A DNA stretch of 34,195 nucleotides from Eubacteriales Family XIII. Incertae Sedis bacterium (GCA_031266795.1 JAISAI010000015.1:1-34195); one strand, 5' to 3'. Counted from the stretch's first letter, positions 14,301 through 22,998 are shown. The notes: generated by a model from the letters alone, not told the origin. Numbers and translations are program-made.

Positions 14301-16691
14301 ATGGACAAATACATCAAAAAAGCCGTTGTATTAGGGACGGGAGCCATGGCTTCGGGCATAGCGGCCCATCTGGCCAACGCGGGCGTCCCCACTCTGCTCC
14401 TCGGGCGCGTCCCTTCAGCACTCAACGAAGAGGAAAAGAAAAAGGGTCTCGGCCTTGAAGACAAACCCGTTCGCGACAGGCAGGCCGCGAAAAGCCTCGA
14501 ACGAATCGTCAAGGGGAGGCCGCCCGCTCTGTATGACCCGAGCGGCGCCGGGTTGATCTCCATCGGAAACTATGACGACGATCTTCCGAGGATCGCGGAC
14601 GCGGACTGGATCATTGAAAGCGTCGTTGAAAATCTTGCGGTCAAGAAAGCCCTGCTTGACAGGGTGGCCAGATACCGCAGGCCGGGCGCCATATTGAGTA
14701 CGAATACGTCGGGGATTTCCGTCAATGTCATTTGTGAAGACCTTCCTGAAGAGACGAGGAAGCACTTCCTCGGCACGCATTTCTTCAATCCTGCGCGCTA
14801 CATGAAATTACTCGAAATCATCCCGGCCAAGGACACCTTGCCCGAGGTCGCTGATTTCATGGCGGCGTATTGCGAGCGCGTGCTCGGCAAAGGCATAGTC
14901 CGCGCCAAGGATACGCCGGGTTTCGTATCAAACCGCATCGGTATCACGGGCGGCAACCCGACGATCCTGTCCATGATCGGGCTCGGTATGACGATCGAGG
15001 AAGTCGACGTCGTGACCGGCGTCCAGATGGGCCGCTCGCCGTTGGCCACATTCCTGCTTCAGGATATGGTCGGCCTCGACGTCTGCATGCTGTCGCTGAA
15101 CAATGTCCTGAGCGCGAGCGAGGACGCGGAGGAGAGGGCGTTCTTTGAGACCCCGAAATTTGTTTCCGATTTGGTTGACAAGGGCGACCTCGGCGACAAG
15201 ACCGGCAAGGGTTGGTACGAAAAATCCAAGAACCCCAAGGAGAATAAATACCTCGATTACCATACGGGCGAATACGTTCCGCTTCAATACCCGGTCTTCG
15301 CGTCCGTGGAAGAGGCTAAAAAGGCGAAAGGCGTCGAAGAGAAATTCAATATCATGGTCTACGCTGACGACAAGGCGGGGCATCTCGCGTGGGATATGAC
15401 GCGGAAGATACTGAACTACGCCGGCCAATGCCTGCCCGAGATCGCCGACGACATCGTTTCGGTCGACAACGCGATGAAGTGGGGCTACAACTGGGCGCTC
15501 GGCCCGTTTGAGAACTGGGATGCGATCGGCGTCGAGAAATCCGTGGAGAGGATGAAAGCGGAAGGGATAAAGGTCGCCGCTGTGGCGCTTGACCTCCTCG
15601 CGAGCGGCAAGAGCAGCTTCTACTCCGTGATTGACGGCAAGAAGCACTATTTCGATTACAAGACGAAAGAATATGTTCCGGTAAAAGTGTCAGACGGCCT
15701 GATAGACCTCGCCGCGCTGAAAGCGGACGGCAAGATGATCGAGGGGAACGCGAGCGCGAGCCTCATAGGCATAGGGGACGACGTGGCGTGTTTGGAGCTG
15801 CATCCGCCGGGCGGCAAGACGAACACGGAAATCATCGAGATGATAGAGCTGTCCGTCAAAAAAGTGGAGGGCAGCTACGCCGGATTGGTCGTCGTAAACC
15901 GAGGTCTGAACTCCATAGATACGGACTACAAGCATCTGTGGGAGCTCGCGAAGAAGGACAGAAACGCGGCGGACGAATACCTGAAACGCTTCCAGGACGC
16001 GGTCATGTCCCTAAAGCATTGCGCCAAACCGGTGGTGGCCGCAATCAGCGGCAAGACGCGCGGCAATGGGCTTGAGATTGCCCTGCACGCGCACAAGATC
16101 AGGGCTGCGGCGGAGAGCGCCATCGGTTTTGTGGACTTCTCCTACGGGCTCGTTCCGGCCGGAGGCGGGCTAAAGGAGCTCAATGTGCGGAGCGTCGAAG
16201 GGGTCTTTGACGACAAGACGTGGCTGCACCCGATGCAGGGCAAGCTGTTCGGCCTCATCACGGGCGCCAGACCGACGGGCAGCGCGCCCGCCGCGGTCAC
16301 GGCCGCCATTCTCAGGGATGGCGACGGTATCACGATGAACACGGATTTCCTGCTGTCCGACGCGAAGCGGGATGTGCTTGAGATGGATGCGCGTCTCTTC
16401 ATCACTCCTCGGGAAAAACCGGTCAGGGTGCTTGGCGAAGAGGGGATTGCCGGACTGACCATGATGGCCTACATGATGAAGGAGGGACGCTTCATCAGCG
16501 AATATGATTTTGCGCTTGCGAAGAAAACCGCCTCTGTCCTGAGCGGAGGCAAGATCATCCCGAACACGAAGGTGAGTGAGCAACAGCTTTTGGATATCGA
16601 AAGGGAAATATTCCTGAGCCTGATCGCCGAGCCCAAGACGCAGGAGCGCCTCGATAGCGTTATCGCTACAGGCCGGCCAGTGAAGAATTAA
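14301..16691 (+). CDS. 3-hydroxyacyl-CoA dehydrogenase / enoyl-CoA hydratase fusion (FadN-like)
   Basis: 796-aa bifunctional beta-oxidation enzyme with the dehydrogenase first, as in Bacillus FadN and opposite to proteobacterial FadB. The NAD-binding GTGAMASG is at 12-19, the catalytic His160 is in GTHFFNPARYMKL, and KDTPGFVSNRIG follows. The second dehydrogenase C-terminal domain covers about 345-420. The crotonase domain spans about 490-700: the first acid Glu592 lies in RGNGLEIAL, and the second acid position is Asp612 (GFVDFSYGLVPAGGG), where FadN-like proteins usually have Glu. The hydratase half may therefore be altered in activity, and a separate hydratase is encoded at 19747. GGGAGG at 14281-14286 sets the start. 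It should convert enoyl-CoA to 3-ketoacyl-CoA for the thiolase just downstream. Confidence 0.93.
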   Translation: MDKYIKKAVVLGTGAMASGIAAHLANAGVPTLLLGRVPSALNEEEKKKGLGLEDKPVRDRQAAKSLERIVKGRPPALYDPSGAGLISIGNYDDDLPRIADADWIIESVVENLAVKKALLDRVARYRRPGAILSTNTSGISVNVICEDLPEETRKHFLGTHFFNPARYMKLLEIIPAKDTLPEVADFMAAYCERVLGKGIVRAKDTPGFVSNRIGITGGNPTILSMIGLGMTIEEVDVVTGVQMGRSPLATFLLQDMVGLDVCMLSLNNVLSASEDAEERAFFETPKFVSDLVDKGDLGDKTGKGWYEKSKNPKENKYLDYHTGEYVPLQYPVFASVEEAKKAKGVEEKFNIMVYADDKAGHLAWDMTRKILNYAGQCLPEIADDIVSVDNAMKWGYNWALGPFENWDAIGVEKSVERMKAEGIKVAAVALDLLASGKSSFYSVIDGKKHYFDYKTKEYVPVKVSDGLIDLAALKADGKMIEGNASASLIGIGDDVACLELHPPGGKTNTEIIEMIELSVKKVEGSYAGLVVVNRGLNSIDTDYKHLWELAKKDRNAADEYLKRFQDAVMSLKHCAKPVVAAISGKTRGNGLEIALHAHKIRAAAESAIGFVDFSYGLVPAGGGLKELNVRSVEGVFDDKTWLHPMQGKLFGLITGARPTGSAPAAVTAAILRDGDGITMNTDFLLSDAKRDVLEMDARLFITPREKPVRVLGEEGIAGLTMMAYMMKEGRFISEYDFALAKKTASVLSGGKIIPNTKVSEQQLLDIEREIFLSLIAEPKTQERLDSVIATGRPVKN

Positions 16692-16701
16692 GGAGGACAG
16701 C

Positions 16702-17844
16702 ATGAAGGAAGTAGTAATAGTTGAAGGCTTGCGCAGCGCGATAGGCAAGGCCCCGAGGGGGACGCTCAAGGATACGAGGAGCGACGACATCCTCGCCGAG
16801 GTCATGGGCAAGATACTCAGCCGCGTTCCGGGGCTCGACCCGAACGATATTGACGACATCACGATGGGATGCGCCTGGCCGGAGGAGGAGCAGGGCGCGA
16901 ATGTCGCGAGGAACGCGCAGTTCAGAGCGGGGATCCCGTATACGGCTTCCGCCCAGACCGTCAACAGATTCTGTTCTTCGGGGCTTCAAGCGATCGCGAT
17001 CGCGGCGCAGAACATCATGGTCGGCTGGTCCGACGTCGCTTTGGCCGGAGGGCTTGAAAGCAACTCCATGGTGAATGCGGGCGGCTACAAAAACTGCCCC
17101 AACCCGTGGCTTGCCGAGCACTACCCGGAAGCATTCACGAGCATGGCGATCACGGCGGAGAACGTGGCTGACAAATACAAGGTTTCCCGTGAGGATCAGG
17201 ACGCGTTTGCATATGCCAGCCATCAGAAGGCGATAAAGGCCATCAATGAAGGCACATTCAAGGGCGAGATCGTGCCCATCAAAGTTGGAAACAAACTATT
17301 CGATACCGACGAAGGGCCCAGGCCGGATACGAGCCCGGAAGGGCTGGCGAAGCTCCGCCCGCTGTTCAAGGCGGACGGTACGGTGACGGCGGGCAATTGC
17401 TCGCAGACGAGCGACGGCGCGGCTGCCGTGCTCATCATGAGCGCTGACAAGGCGAAAGAGATCGGCGCCAGGCCCAGACTGGCTCTACGGTCGTACGCCG
17501 TAGCTGGCGTCCCGCCGGAGATCATGGGGATCGGCCCGATAGAGGCTATTCCCAAGGCCTTGAAGATCGCCGGCCTCACGCTTGACCAGATCGAATTGAT
17601 CGAACTGAACGAGGCGTTTGCCTCTCAGTCGTTGGCGGTCATACGCGAGCTGGGGATCGACGCTGAACGCGTGAACGTGAACGGCGGAGCGATAGCCCTC
17701 GGGCATCCGCTCGGCTGTACCGGCGCGAAGCTGACCGTGCAGATCATGAATGAAATGGAGAGGCGCGGCGCCCGCTACGGCATGGTGACGATGTGTATAG
17801 GCGGCGGCATGGGCGCCGCGGGGATATTTGAGCGTCTGAACTGA
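16702..17844 (+). CDS. Thiolase (acetyl-CoA C-acyltransferase)
   Basis: 380-aa classical degradative thiolase that cleaves 3-ketoacyl-CoA with CoA to acetyl-CoA and a shortened acyl-CoA. The catalytic triad is complete: nucleophile Cys91 in [11 protein letters not shown], His335 in [16 protein letters not shown] and Cys365 in CIGGGMG. It starts 10 bases after the fusion gene, with AAGGAGG at 16691-16697. The gene order (fusion, thiolase, acyl-CoA dehydrogenase) is that of the Bacillus fadNAE operon, so a true beta-oxidation function is well supported. Chain-length preference is not visible. Confidence 0.95.
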   Translation: MKEVVIVEGLRSAIGKAPRGTLKDTRSDDILAEVMGKILSRVPGLDPNDIDDITMGCAWPEEEQGANVARNAQFRAGIPYTASAQTVNRFCSSGLQAIAIAAQNIMVGWSDVALAGGLESNSMVNAGGYKNCPNPWLAEHYPEAFTSMAITAENVADKYKVSREDQDAFAYASHQKAIKAINEGTFKGEIVPIKVGNKLFDTDEGPRPDTSPEGLAKLRPLFKADGTVTAGNCSQTSDGAAAVLIMSADKAKEIGARPRLALRSYAVAGVPPEIMGIGPIEAIPKALKIAGLTLDQIELIELNEAFASQSLAVIRELGIDAERVNVNGGAIALGHPLGCTGAKLTVQIMNEMERRGARYGMVTMCIGGGMGAAGIFERLN

Positions 17845-17875
17845 TGCGGCGTCGGCTTGAAGAGGAGGAACGGCT

Positions 17876-19708
17876 ATGTCAGGAACCACCTACGTATATA
17901 ATCTGCGGGATCTCAAGTTCATTCTAAAGGAATGGCTGGATATGGGGAAGCTGCTGTCGCTTCCCCCTTACGCGGAATACTATGACGCGGACGACATTGA
18001 TTTTATCGTGGATAATACCTTCAAGGTGTGCCGTGACAAAGTCGCGGTCGTCAACGACGACGCGGACAAGATAGGCGTCAAATTTGAGGACGGTAAGGTC
18101 GTATCCCCGGAATCGTTCCGTGACGCGTTCAAGGCGGTCAACGAAGCCGGGCTCGGCGCGGGGAACGCCGATCGCGAGGTGGAGGCGCATCTGCCGTATA
18201 CGATCGTGCAGTCCAACTATGAGATGCTCTGCGCGGCCTCGCTCGCCTTTACCGGGTACTGGGGATTGACGACAGGCGCGATCTCCGTCATTCAGAATTA
18301 CGCAAGCGAAGAGCTGAAAGAGAAGTTTCTGCCGAATATGTGCGCCGGGGAATGGGGAGGCACGATGAATCTCACCGAGTCGGGCGCGGGCTCCGACGTA
18401 GGGGCCAACGTCACGAAGGCCTTCCCGACCGATGAGCCGGGTATCTACAAGATCAAGGGCAACAAGATATTCATCACGGGCGGGGACCATGACCTGTGCA
18501 GCAATTTTATTCATCTCGTGCTGGCCAGGATCGAGGGCGCGCTGCCGGGGACGGCCGGGCTATCGCTGTTCATCGTGCCGAAGATATGGGTAGACGACGA
18601 CGGCGGCCTCGGTGAGCCGAACGATGTCGTCACGACCGGGATCGAGGAGAAGATGGGCCTGCACGGACAGCCGACCTGTAGCCTGTCCTACGGCGAGAAC
18701 GACGGCTGCCGCGGCTATCTGATCGGCGCCCCTCCTGATGAGAACGGGAAAGCAAGCGGCATCCGCCAGATGTTCCTCATGATGAACGAGGAGCGCCTCA
18801 TGATCGGCATCCAGGGGCTGGCTGTCACGGGCGCGGCCTATCTCCATTCGCTGGCTTACGCAAAGGAGAGGGTGCAAGGCCGGAAGTTCACGGATCCCAA
18901 GGGGGAGCGTGTCCGCATCATCGAGCACGAGGACATCCGCCGTATGCTGATGATGCAGAAGTCTTGCTCTGAGGCGATTCGCGCGTTGGTTCTGAAAAGC
19001 TGCTACTATTACGATCTGTCACACGACAGTGAGGATCCGGAAGAGAAGGCTTTTGCCGAGGGGATGTTCCAGATCAGCAATCCTCTGTGCAAAGCTTATT
19101 CCACCGATATGGCGTGGCTTTTGATCTCCGACGCCATCCAGGTGTTCGGCGGCTACGGCTTCACGGCTGAGTATCCGGTGGAGCAGCTGGCGCGCGACTG
19201 CAAGGTTCTCTCGATCTGGGAAGGGACGAACTACATCCAGGCCCAAGACCTCGTAGGGCGCAAATTCACGATGCAAAAAGGCAAGGTACTCACGGACTGG
19301 ATGGAAGACATCGGCGGGTTTATCAAATCCCATAAGGACAAGGAAGGCTATGGCCGGGAATTTGAGGTTCTGTCCGGGGCGTTTGGAGATATGAACTACA
19401 TATTGGAGGAGGTCAGCGCGTACGGCGAGGGCGACAGGAAAGAGATGACGCCGCTCTTTGCCACCCGTATCCTCCATGCGGCGGCCATGCTCTACTGCGG
19501 CAGGTTGATTATCGATCAAGCGCTGTTGGCGGGTGAGAAGCTGATCGAGCTGGGCGAGGATCATTTCGACGCGGCTTACTACAAGGGCAAGATCGCGAGC
19601 GCGCGCTTCTACATCCTGAACATCGTGCCACAGGTAGGCGCGATCAGGCGAGTCATAGGGCTTGGCGACGCGTCGGCGATCGACATTGCGGAAGAGTCGT
19701 TTGCCTGA
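17876..19708 (+). CDS. Long-form acyl-CoA dehydrogenase (about 600 aa; DmdC/FadE-like)
   Basis: 610-aa flavoprotein of the extended acyl-CoA dehydrogenase class, with an extra N-terminal helix segment (about 1-60) and an extra C-terminal domain (about 470-610) beyond the usual 380-aa core. The FAD/substrate loop MNLTESGAGSDVGAN is near residue 165. The catalytic base is Glu449 in SIWEGTNYIQAQDL, preceded by GGYGFTAEYPVEQLARD. It oxidises an acyl-CoA to the 2-enoyl-CoA, passing electrons to ETF. This subgroup includes enzymes for methylmercaptopropionyl-CoA and for long-chain or branched substrates, so the fold does not set the substrate. AGGAGG at 17862-17867 sets the ATG. Confidence 0.93.
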   Translation: MSGTTYVYNLRDLKFILKEWLDMGKLLSLPPYAEYYDADDIDFIVDNTFKVCRDKVAVVNDDADKIGVKFEDGKVVSPESFRDAFKAVNEAGLGAGNADREVEAHLPYTIVQSNYEMLCAASLAFTGYWGLTTGAISVIQNYASEELKEKFLPNMCAGEWGGTMNLTESGAGSDVGANVTKAFPTDEPGIYKIKGNKIFITGGDHDLCSNFIHLVLARIEGALPGTAGLSLFIVPKIWVDDDGGLGEPNDVVTTGIEEKMGLHGQPTCSLSYGENDGCRGYLIGAPPDENGKASGIRQMFLMMNEERLMIGIQGLAVTGAAYLHSLAYAKERVQGRKFTDPKGERVRIIEHEDIRRMLMMQKSCSEAIRALVLKSCYYYDLSHDSEDPEEKAFAEGMFQISNPLCKAYSTDMAWLLISDAIQVFGGYGFTAEYPVEQLARDCKVLSIWEGTNYIQAQDLVGRKFTMQKGKVLTDWMEDIGGFIKSHKDKEGYGREFEVLSGAFGDMNYILEEVSAYGEGDRKEMTPLFATRILHAAAMLYCGRLIIDQALLAGEKLIELGEDHFDAAYYKGKIASARFYILNIVPQVGAIRRVIGLGDASAIDIAEESFA

Positions 19709-19746
19709 AACCGGCGGCTGCGCAGCGGGACAAGGAGGAAAGCGGA

Positions 19747-20502
19747 ATGGATAGAGTGGTTTTGGATATATCGGACGGGGTGGCGAAGATCACGCTGAAC
19801 ACCCCCGATACCTATAACGCGCTGACGAAGGAGATGATCGAGGATCTGTCCGGCGCCTTTAGCAGCATAGAGGAAGACCCGAGCGCGGTCGTGACCGTCG
19901 TCACGGGCGCGGGCAAGGCCTTCGCGGCCGGCGCCGACATAAGCACGTTCCTGACGTCGGATCAGGAGAGTTCACGGGCTATGTCAAAGCTCGGCCAGAA
20001 GGTCTACGAGCGGATTGCAGGCAGCAAGACGGCCGTCATCGCCGCGGTCAACGGCGCTGCGTTTGGCGGCGGGCTCGAGCTGGCGGCTTGCTCTGACATC
20101 AGGCTCGCATCGGAAAAAGCCAAGTTTGGCGCGCAGGAGGCGGCTTGGGGCCTGTTGCCCGGATGGGGCGGCACGCAGCGCCTGCCTTGGCTTGTCGGCA
20201 GGAGCAACGCGATGAAGATACTGCTCACCGGCGACATCTTCGATGCGGACGACGCGTACCGCATGGGCTTGGTCAGCGACGTCTACCCGCCTGACGAATT
20301 CATGGATAAGGTGGAAGGCCTCGCGAAGAAAATCGCACGGAACGGCCCCGACAATATTTACTACATCAAGCGCTGCGTGTCGGAAGGCGCGAGCTATACG
20401 ACGAGCGCCGGCCTCGCGCTGGAGAACGAGTCCTTGGGGCTCTGCTTCCTGAAAGGGATCCCCAAACAAAGAGCGGAAACATTCCTCAATAAGAAAAAAT
20501 AA
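19747..20502 (+). CDS. Enoyl-CoA hydratase (crotonase family)
   Basis: 251-aa crotonase. The oxyanion-hole residues lie in AFAAGADIS (58-66) and AAFGGGLELA. Both catalytic acids are present: Glu111 (GGGLELA) and Glu131 (FGAQEAAWGLLPGWGGTQRL). It should add water to a 2-enoyl-CoA such as crotonyl-CoA and could supply full hydratase activity if the fused crotonase domain at 14301 is weak. It is the last gene of unit A, with AAGGAGG ahead of the ATG. The stop codon lies inside the loop of a 9-bp inverted repeat (20480-20516). Confidence 0.94.
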   Translation: MDRVVLDISDGVAKITLNTPDTYNALTKEMIEDLSGAFSSIEEDPSAVVTVVTGAGKAFAAGADISTFLTSDQESSRAMSKLGQKVYERIAGSKTAVIAAVNGAAFGGGLELAACSDIRLASEKAKFGAQEAAWGLLPGWGGTQRLPWLVGRSNAMKILLTGDIFDADDAYRMGLVSDVYPPDEFMDKVEGLAKKIARNGPDNIYYIKRCVSEGASYTTSAGLALENESLGLCFLKGIPKQRAETFLNKKK

Positions 20503-20516
20503 TGCGCTGAGGAATG
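20480..20516 (+). repeat. 9-bp inverted repeat around the end of the hydratase gene
   Basis: CATTCCTCA (20480-20488) and TGAGGAATG (20508-20516) are perfect reverse complements separated by 19 A-rich bases that include the stop codon at 20500-20502. Its right arm touches the palindrome at 20515. It could be a 3' mRNA hairpin or terminator of unit A without a T-tract, or part of the activator-binding site. Confidence 0.45.
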
Positions 20517-20532
20517 GTAGGTTTTGATACCA
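20515..20532 (+). promoter_or_regulatory. Putative activator-binding palindrome (enhancer) for unit B
   Basis: TGGTAGGTTTTGATACCA, with the same TGGTA/TACCA arms and 8-base spacer as the site at 12316-12333; 14 of 18 positions are identical between the two. It lies 160 bases upstream of the -24/-12 element, a normal distance for sigma-54 enhancers that act by looping. Confidence 0.75.
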
Positions 20533-20692
20533 CCGATTGGTTCAGAAGGCGACCAGTCCGCCACGCGCGACGTCGCCGCAGCCATACGCTACGTATGCGC
20601 GTATGCGGCGTATGATGCAAATAAAGCCGGGAATCAGGCGTTTTTGCGCAATTATCGGCGATGGGCGGATCATGTGGGCAAGGTTTTTTCAA

Positions 20693-20709
20693 GTGGCAAG
20701 GAAATTGCT
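20693..20709 (+). promoter_or_regulatory. Sigma-54 (-24/-12) promoter of unit B
   Basis: GTGGCAAGGAAATTGCT: GG at 20695-20696 and GC at 20707-20708 are exactly 12 bases apart. The -12 box TTGCT is perfect and the -24 box is TGGCA. Transcription would start near 20720, leaving a leader of about 110 bases with a short translated frame. Confidence 0.82.
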
Positions 20710-20804
20710 AATTATCATGTAACACCGCAGGAGGCGCCCGTTTTAGCGCCGGTCATGTGGTTTGGACAGGGTGGGCTCTATGGAATGGGTGGAGGAGTTG
20801 CCGG

Positions 20805-20831
20805 ATGATAAATAAGTATTGGGCTTCCTGA
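20805..20831 (+). CDS. Possible 8-codon leader peptide coupled to the next gene
   Basis: ATG at 20805 follows a strong GGAGGAG (20791-20797) and encodes MINKYWAS before TGA at 20829-20831. The stop overlaps the ATG of the ferredoxin-nitroreductase gene (TGATG), while that gene has no good ribosome binding site of its own. Translation of the leader would therefore feed ribosomes to the main gene. A chance arrangement, or a frameshift in what was once a longer N-terminus, are the alternatives. Confidence 0.4.
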   Translation: MINKYWAS

Positions 20832-21679
20832 TGTCAATTATACGCGTCGACAGGGAGAAGTGCGTTTCATGTTCCGCTTGCACGAAGGTATGCCCCATGG
20901 GCGTCCTTTCCATGGATTTGCGGCTCGGTTCGGGATGTACCCCTATCGACGTGTCCGTTCCCTACGACGCGCATCCCGAGAAGTGCATACGCTGCGGGCA
21001 TTGCGTCGCGGTATGCCCGAAGGAAGCGCTTGACCACAGCAGTGCTCCGCTGTCGGCTCAAGTCCCGCTTCCCGAGGGCTCTACGCTCGACACGGAAACC
21101 GCCGCGCTGTTTCTTCGCAGCCGCCGCTCTGTCCGCAACTACAAGAACGATCCCGTCCCCCGGAATATACTGCTCAGACTGCTTGACATCGCGCGCTTTG
21201 CCCCCTCGGGTACGAATACCCGGGGCTTGAGCTATCTCGTGGTCAGCGATAAAGAGAGATTGGGCCGGGCTACAGGGGCGGTCGTAGATTGGCTGGAGGA
21301 GAAGCTCACGAGGCCCGGTTCGAAGATGCCGGCGGGCTTTTGGGCGCCGGTCGAGGAATACCGCAAAGGCAGGGACACGCTTCTCCGCGGCGCGCCCCAT
21401 CTCATTCTGGCGCTGACGCCGCCGGGGATTCTCGCGGTCAGCACGGACAGCGCGAAGCTCGCTTTGGAGTACGTGGAGCTTCTTGCGCCCACCATGGGCC
21501 TTGGCGCCTGCTGGATGGGTATCGTGCAGCTGTGCGCGGGAAGGAAATACCCGCCTCTGATGGAGGCGCTCGGCATCCCCGAAGACAAAGAAGTGGTCGG
21601 CGCCATCACTGCCGGTTACCCCGTATACCGGTACCGGCGCCTCGTAGACCGCGAGCCGCTTGAGGTCCGGTGGGTATAG
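20831..21679 (+). CDS. Ferredoxin-nitroreductase fusion flavoprotein
   Basis: 282-aa protein with an N-terminal two-cluster ferredoxin (Cys11/14/17/21 and Cys52/55/58/62, both in CX2CX2CX3C order with Pro after the last Cys) and a C-terminal FMN-binding nitroreductase domain (about 90-282) starting with SRRSVRNYK and IARFAPSGTNTRG. Such fusions are common in anaerobes and are thought to pass electrons from ferredoxin to an organic substrate through FMN; the substrate is unknown. As first gene of unit B it may dispose of or supply electrons in the acid-degradation pathway. ATG at 20831 is preferred because it is coupled to the leader frame. A TTG at 20819 would add four residues and lacks a ribosome binding site. 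Confidence 0.88.
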   Translation: MSIIRVDREKCVSCSACTKVCPMGVLSMDLRLGSGCTPIDVSVPYDAHPEKCIRCGHCVAVCPKEALDHSSAPLSAQVPLPEGSTLDTETAALFLRSRRSVRNYKNDPVPRNILLRLLDIARFAPSGTNTRGLSYLVVSDKERLGRATGAVVDWLEEKLTRPGSKMPAGFWAPVEEYRKGRDTLLRGAPHLILALTPPGILAVSTDSAKLALEYVELLAPTMGLGACWMGIVQLCAGRKYPPLMEALGIPEDKEVVGAITAGYPVYRYRRLVDREPLEVRWV

Positions 21680-21729
21680 CCCGTTCGTTATCACTGCGTT
21701 TCATAGCGATGATTAGGAGGAGAACATCA

Positions 21730-22998
21730 ATGGCAAAATCGTATTTTGGGCCGAGGATCCCGTCGTCCGGCCGCCCGGTGGACTATACGGGCAACCTGCT
21801 TGACGTCGACCGCATGCGGCAGGACAGGATGGCCAAAACAAGGCAGTATCTGAAGAAGCACGGCATAGCCGCGGCGCTGCTATTCCGCCCGGAAAACATC
21901 CGCTACGCCGGAAGCACCTACATGATGAATTTCATAGACAGGATCCACTACACGCTGGCATTTGCGGAGCACGCGCCCATACGTTACTGTACGGACGGGC
22001 CGGAAGCCAACAAGGTGCTGACGCCGTGGATTCCCGACGAGAACATCAGGCAGAGCATCCACTGGGCGCAGCAGGCCTGTGGCCCGGGCGCGACCGCACG
22101 CGACAGCAAGCTGTTCGCGCAGGCGATCAAGCAGGATCTCGTGGAACGCGGTTTAGGCAAGGAGCCGCTCGGCATCGACGAGATCGACGAGCCCGGACGC
22201 CAGGCGCTCATTGACGAGGGCATTACGCTTGTAAATGTCCAGCCCGTCATGCTCGAAGCCAGAGCCGTAAAGACAAAGGACGAGATCGCCTGCGTCCATA
22301 TGGTGTCTTCCCTCTGTGACTCGGCTCACTGGGATATGTATAAAGCCCTGCAGCCCGGCATGAAGGACAGCGACATCCGCGCGATAGGATACGAATCGCT
22401 GATCCGCAACGGCGCCGAGGAGATCGCCGACGTGCTCGTCACATCCGGAGGCTTCATAGGCGGCCTTTCGATGGATCGCGACCGCCTCATCCAGCCGGGC
22501 GACATGGTCACGATCGACATCGTGCGCGCCACCTATCTCGGATACTGCTCCTGCTACTACCGCAACTTCCTCGTAGGGCTGAAGCCCACGCAGGCCCAGC
22601 TCGACATCCAGAAGAAGAGCTACGAGCGCGTTTATAGCATCATAGACGGCATCAAGCCCGGGGTTTCCACGGGCGATCTCGCGGAGAAATGGGCCAAGGC
22701 CGAGGAGAAGGGCCTCAGCACGGACCGCACGCTCTGGTGCGACGACCTCATGCACGGCATGGGGCTGTGGCTGTATGAGTACCCCGTCTGCAACAGGATA
22801 TGGTCGATCGAGCATCCGCAGATACTCGAGGAAGGCATGGTGATGGCGGTCGAGGCGATGGAGTTTGACCCGAACATCGGCAGGACAAAGATAGAGGAGA
22901 TGATCGTCGTGACGAAGGACGGCTGCGAAGTATTCAGCCGCATCCCCGTGAAAGAGGTCATGGTTGCCAATCCGTTCACGCTGTACTCAGCGTTCTGA
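21730..22998 (+). CDS. M24-fold (creatinase/Xaa-Pro peptidase-like) protein with altered metal site
   Basis: 422-aa protein with the creatinase N-terminal domain (about 30-175) and the pita-bread M24 domain (about 185-422). Of the usual dimetal ligands, Asp263 (TIDIV), His342 (MHGMG), Glu375 (AVEAME) and Glu389 (IEEMIVV) are in place. The second Asp is replaced by Cys275 (GYCSCYYRNF). The 12-residue spacing from Asp263 to this position is as I recall for the lyase DddP, rather than the 11 of aminopeptidases. It may be a lyase or hydrolase acting on a small organic molecule, not a peptidase. AGGAGG at 21716-21721 sets the ATG; a frame open from 21670 overlaps the previous gene. It sits 50 bases after the ferredoxin-nitroreductase gene, likely in the same operon. 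Confidence 0.85.
   Translation: MAKSYFGPRIPSSGRPVDYTGNLLDVDRMRQDRMAKTRQYLKKHGIAAALLFRPENIRYAGSTYMMNFIDRIHYTLAFAEHAPIRYCTDGPEANKVLTPWIPDENIRQSIHWAQQACGPGATARDSKLFAQAIKQDLVERGLGKEPLGIDEIDEPGRQALIDEGITLVNVQPVMLEARAVKTKDEIACVHMVSSLCDSAHWDMYKALQPGMKDSDIRAIGYESLIRNGAEEIADVLVTSGGFIGGLSMDRDRLIQPGDMVTIDIVRATYLGYCSCYYRNFLVGLKPTQAQLDIQKKSYERVYSIIDGIKPGVSTGDLAEKWAKAEEKGLSTDRTLWCDDLMHGMGLWLYEYPVCNRIWSIEHPQILEEGMVMAVEAMEFDPNIGRTKIEEMIVVTKDGCEVFSRIPVKEVMVANPFTLYSAF

Larger units (their letters stand above)
20503..20830 (+). other. 328-base intergenic control region ahead of the ferredoxin-nitroreductase gene
   Basis: It contains the right arm of an inverted repeat, a TGGTA-N8-TACCA palindrome (20515-20532), a stretch rich in CGTATG-type alternating sequence (20580-20612), a sigma-54 promoter (20693-20709) and a short leader frame (20805-20831). 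A 94-codon frame at 20524-20808 runs through the promoter, has no recognisable family and is not accepted as a gene. Confidence 0.8.

Noticed and set aside
20524-20808. 94-codon frame on the + strand between the hydratase and ferredoxin-nitroreductase genes
   Set aside because: It runs through the sigma-54 promoter at 20693-20709, has no ribosome binding site and matches no family I know.
20819-20830. TTG start for the ferredoxin-nitroreductase gene
   Set aside because: No ribosome binding site at a proper distance; the ATG at 20831 is coupled to the leader frame and gives a normal ferredoxin N-terminus.
10629-22998. DMSP-type catabolism (DmdB/DmdC/DmdD-like ligase, long dehydrogenase, hydratase and DddP-like M24 protein)
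   Set aside because: No DmdA demethylase or BCCT carrier is seen, the M24 metal site differs from DddP, and these enzyme classes are shared by many acid-degradation routes. Kept only as a distant alternative.
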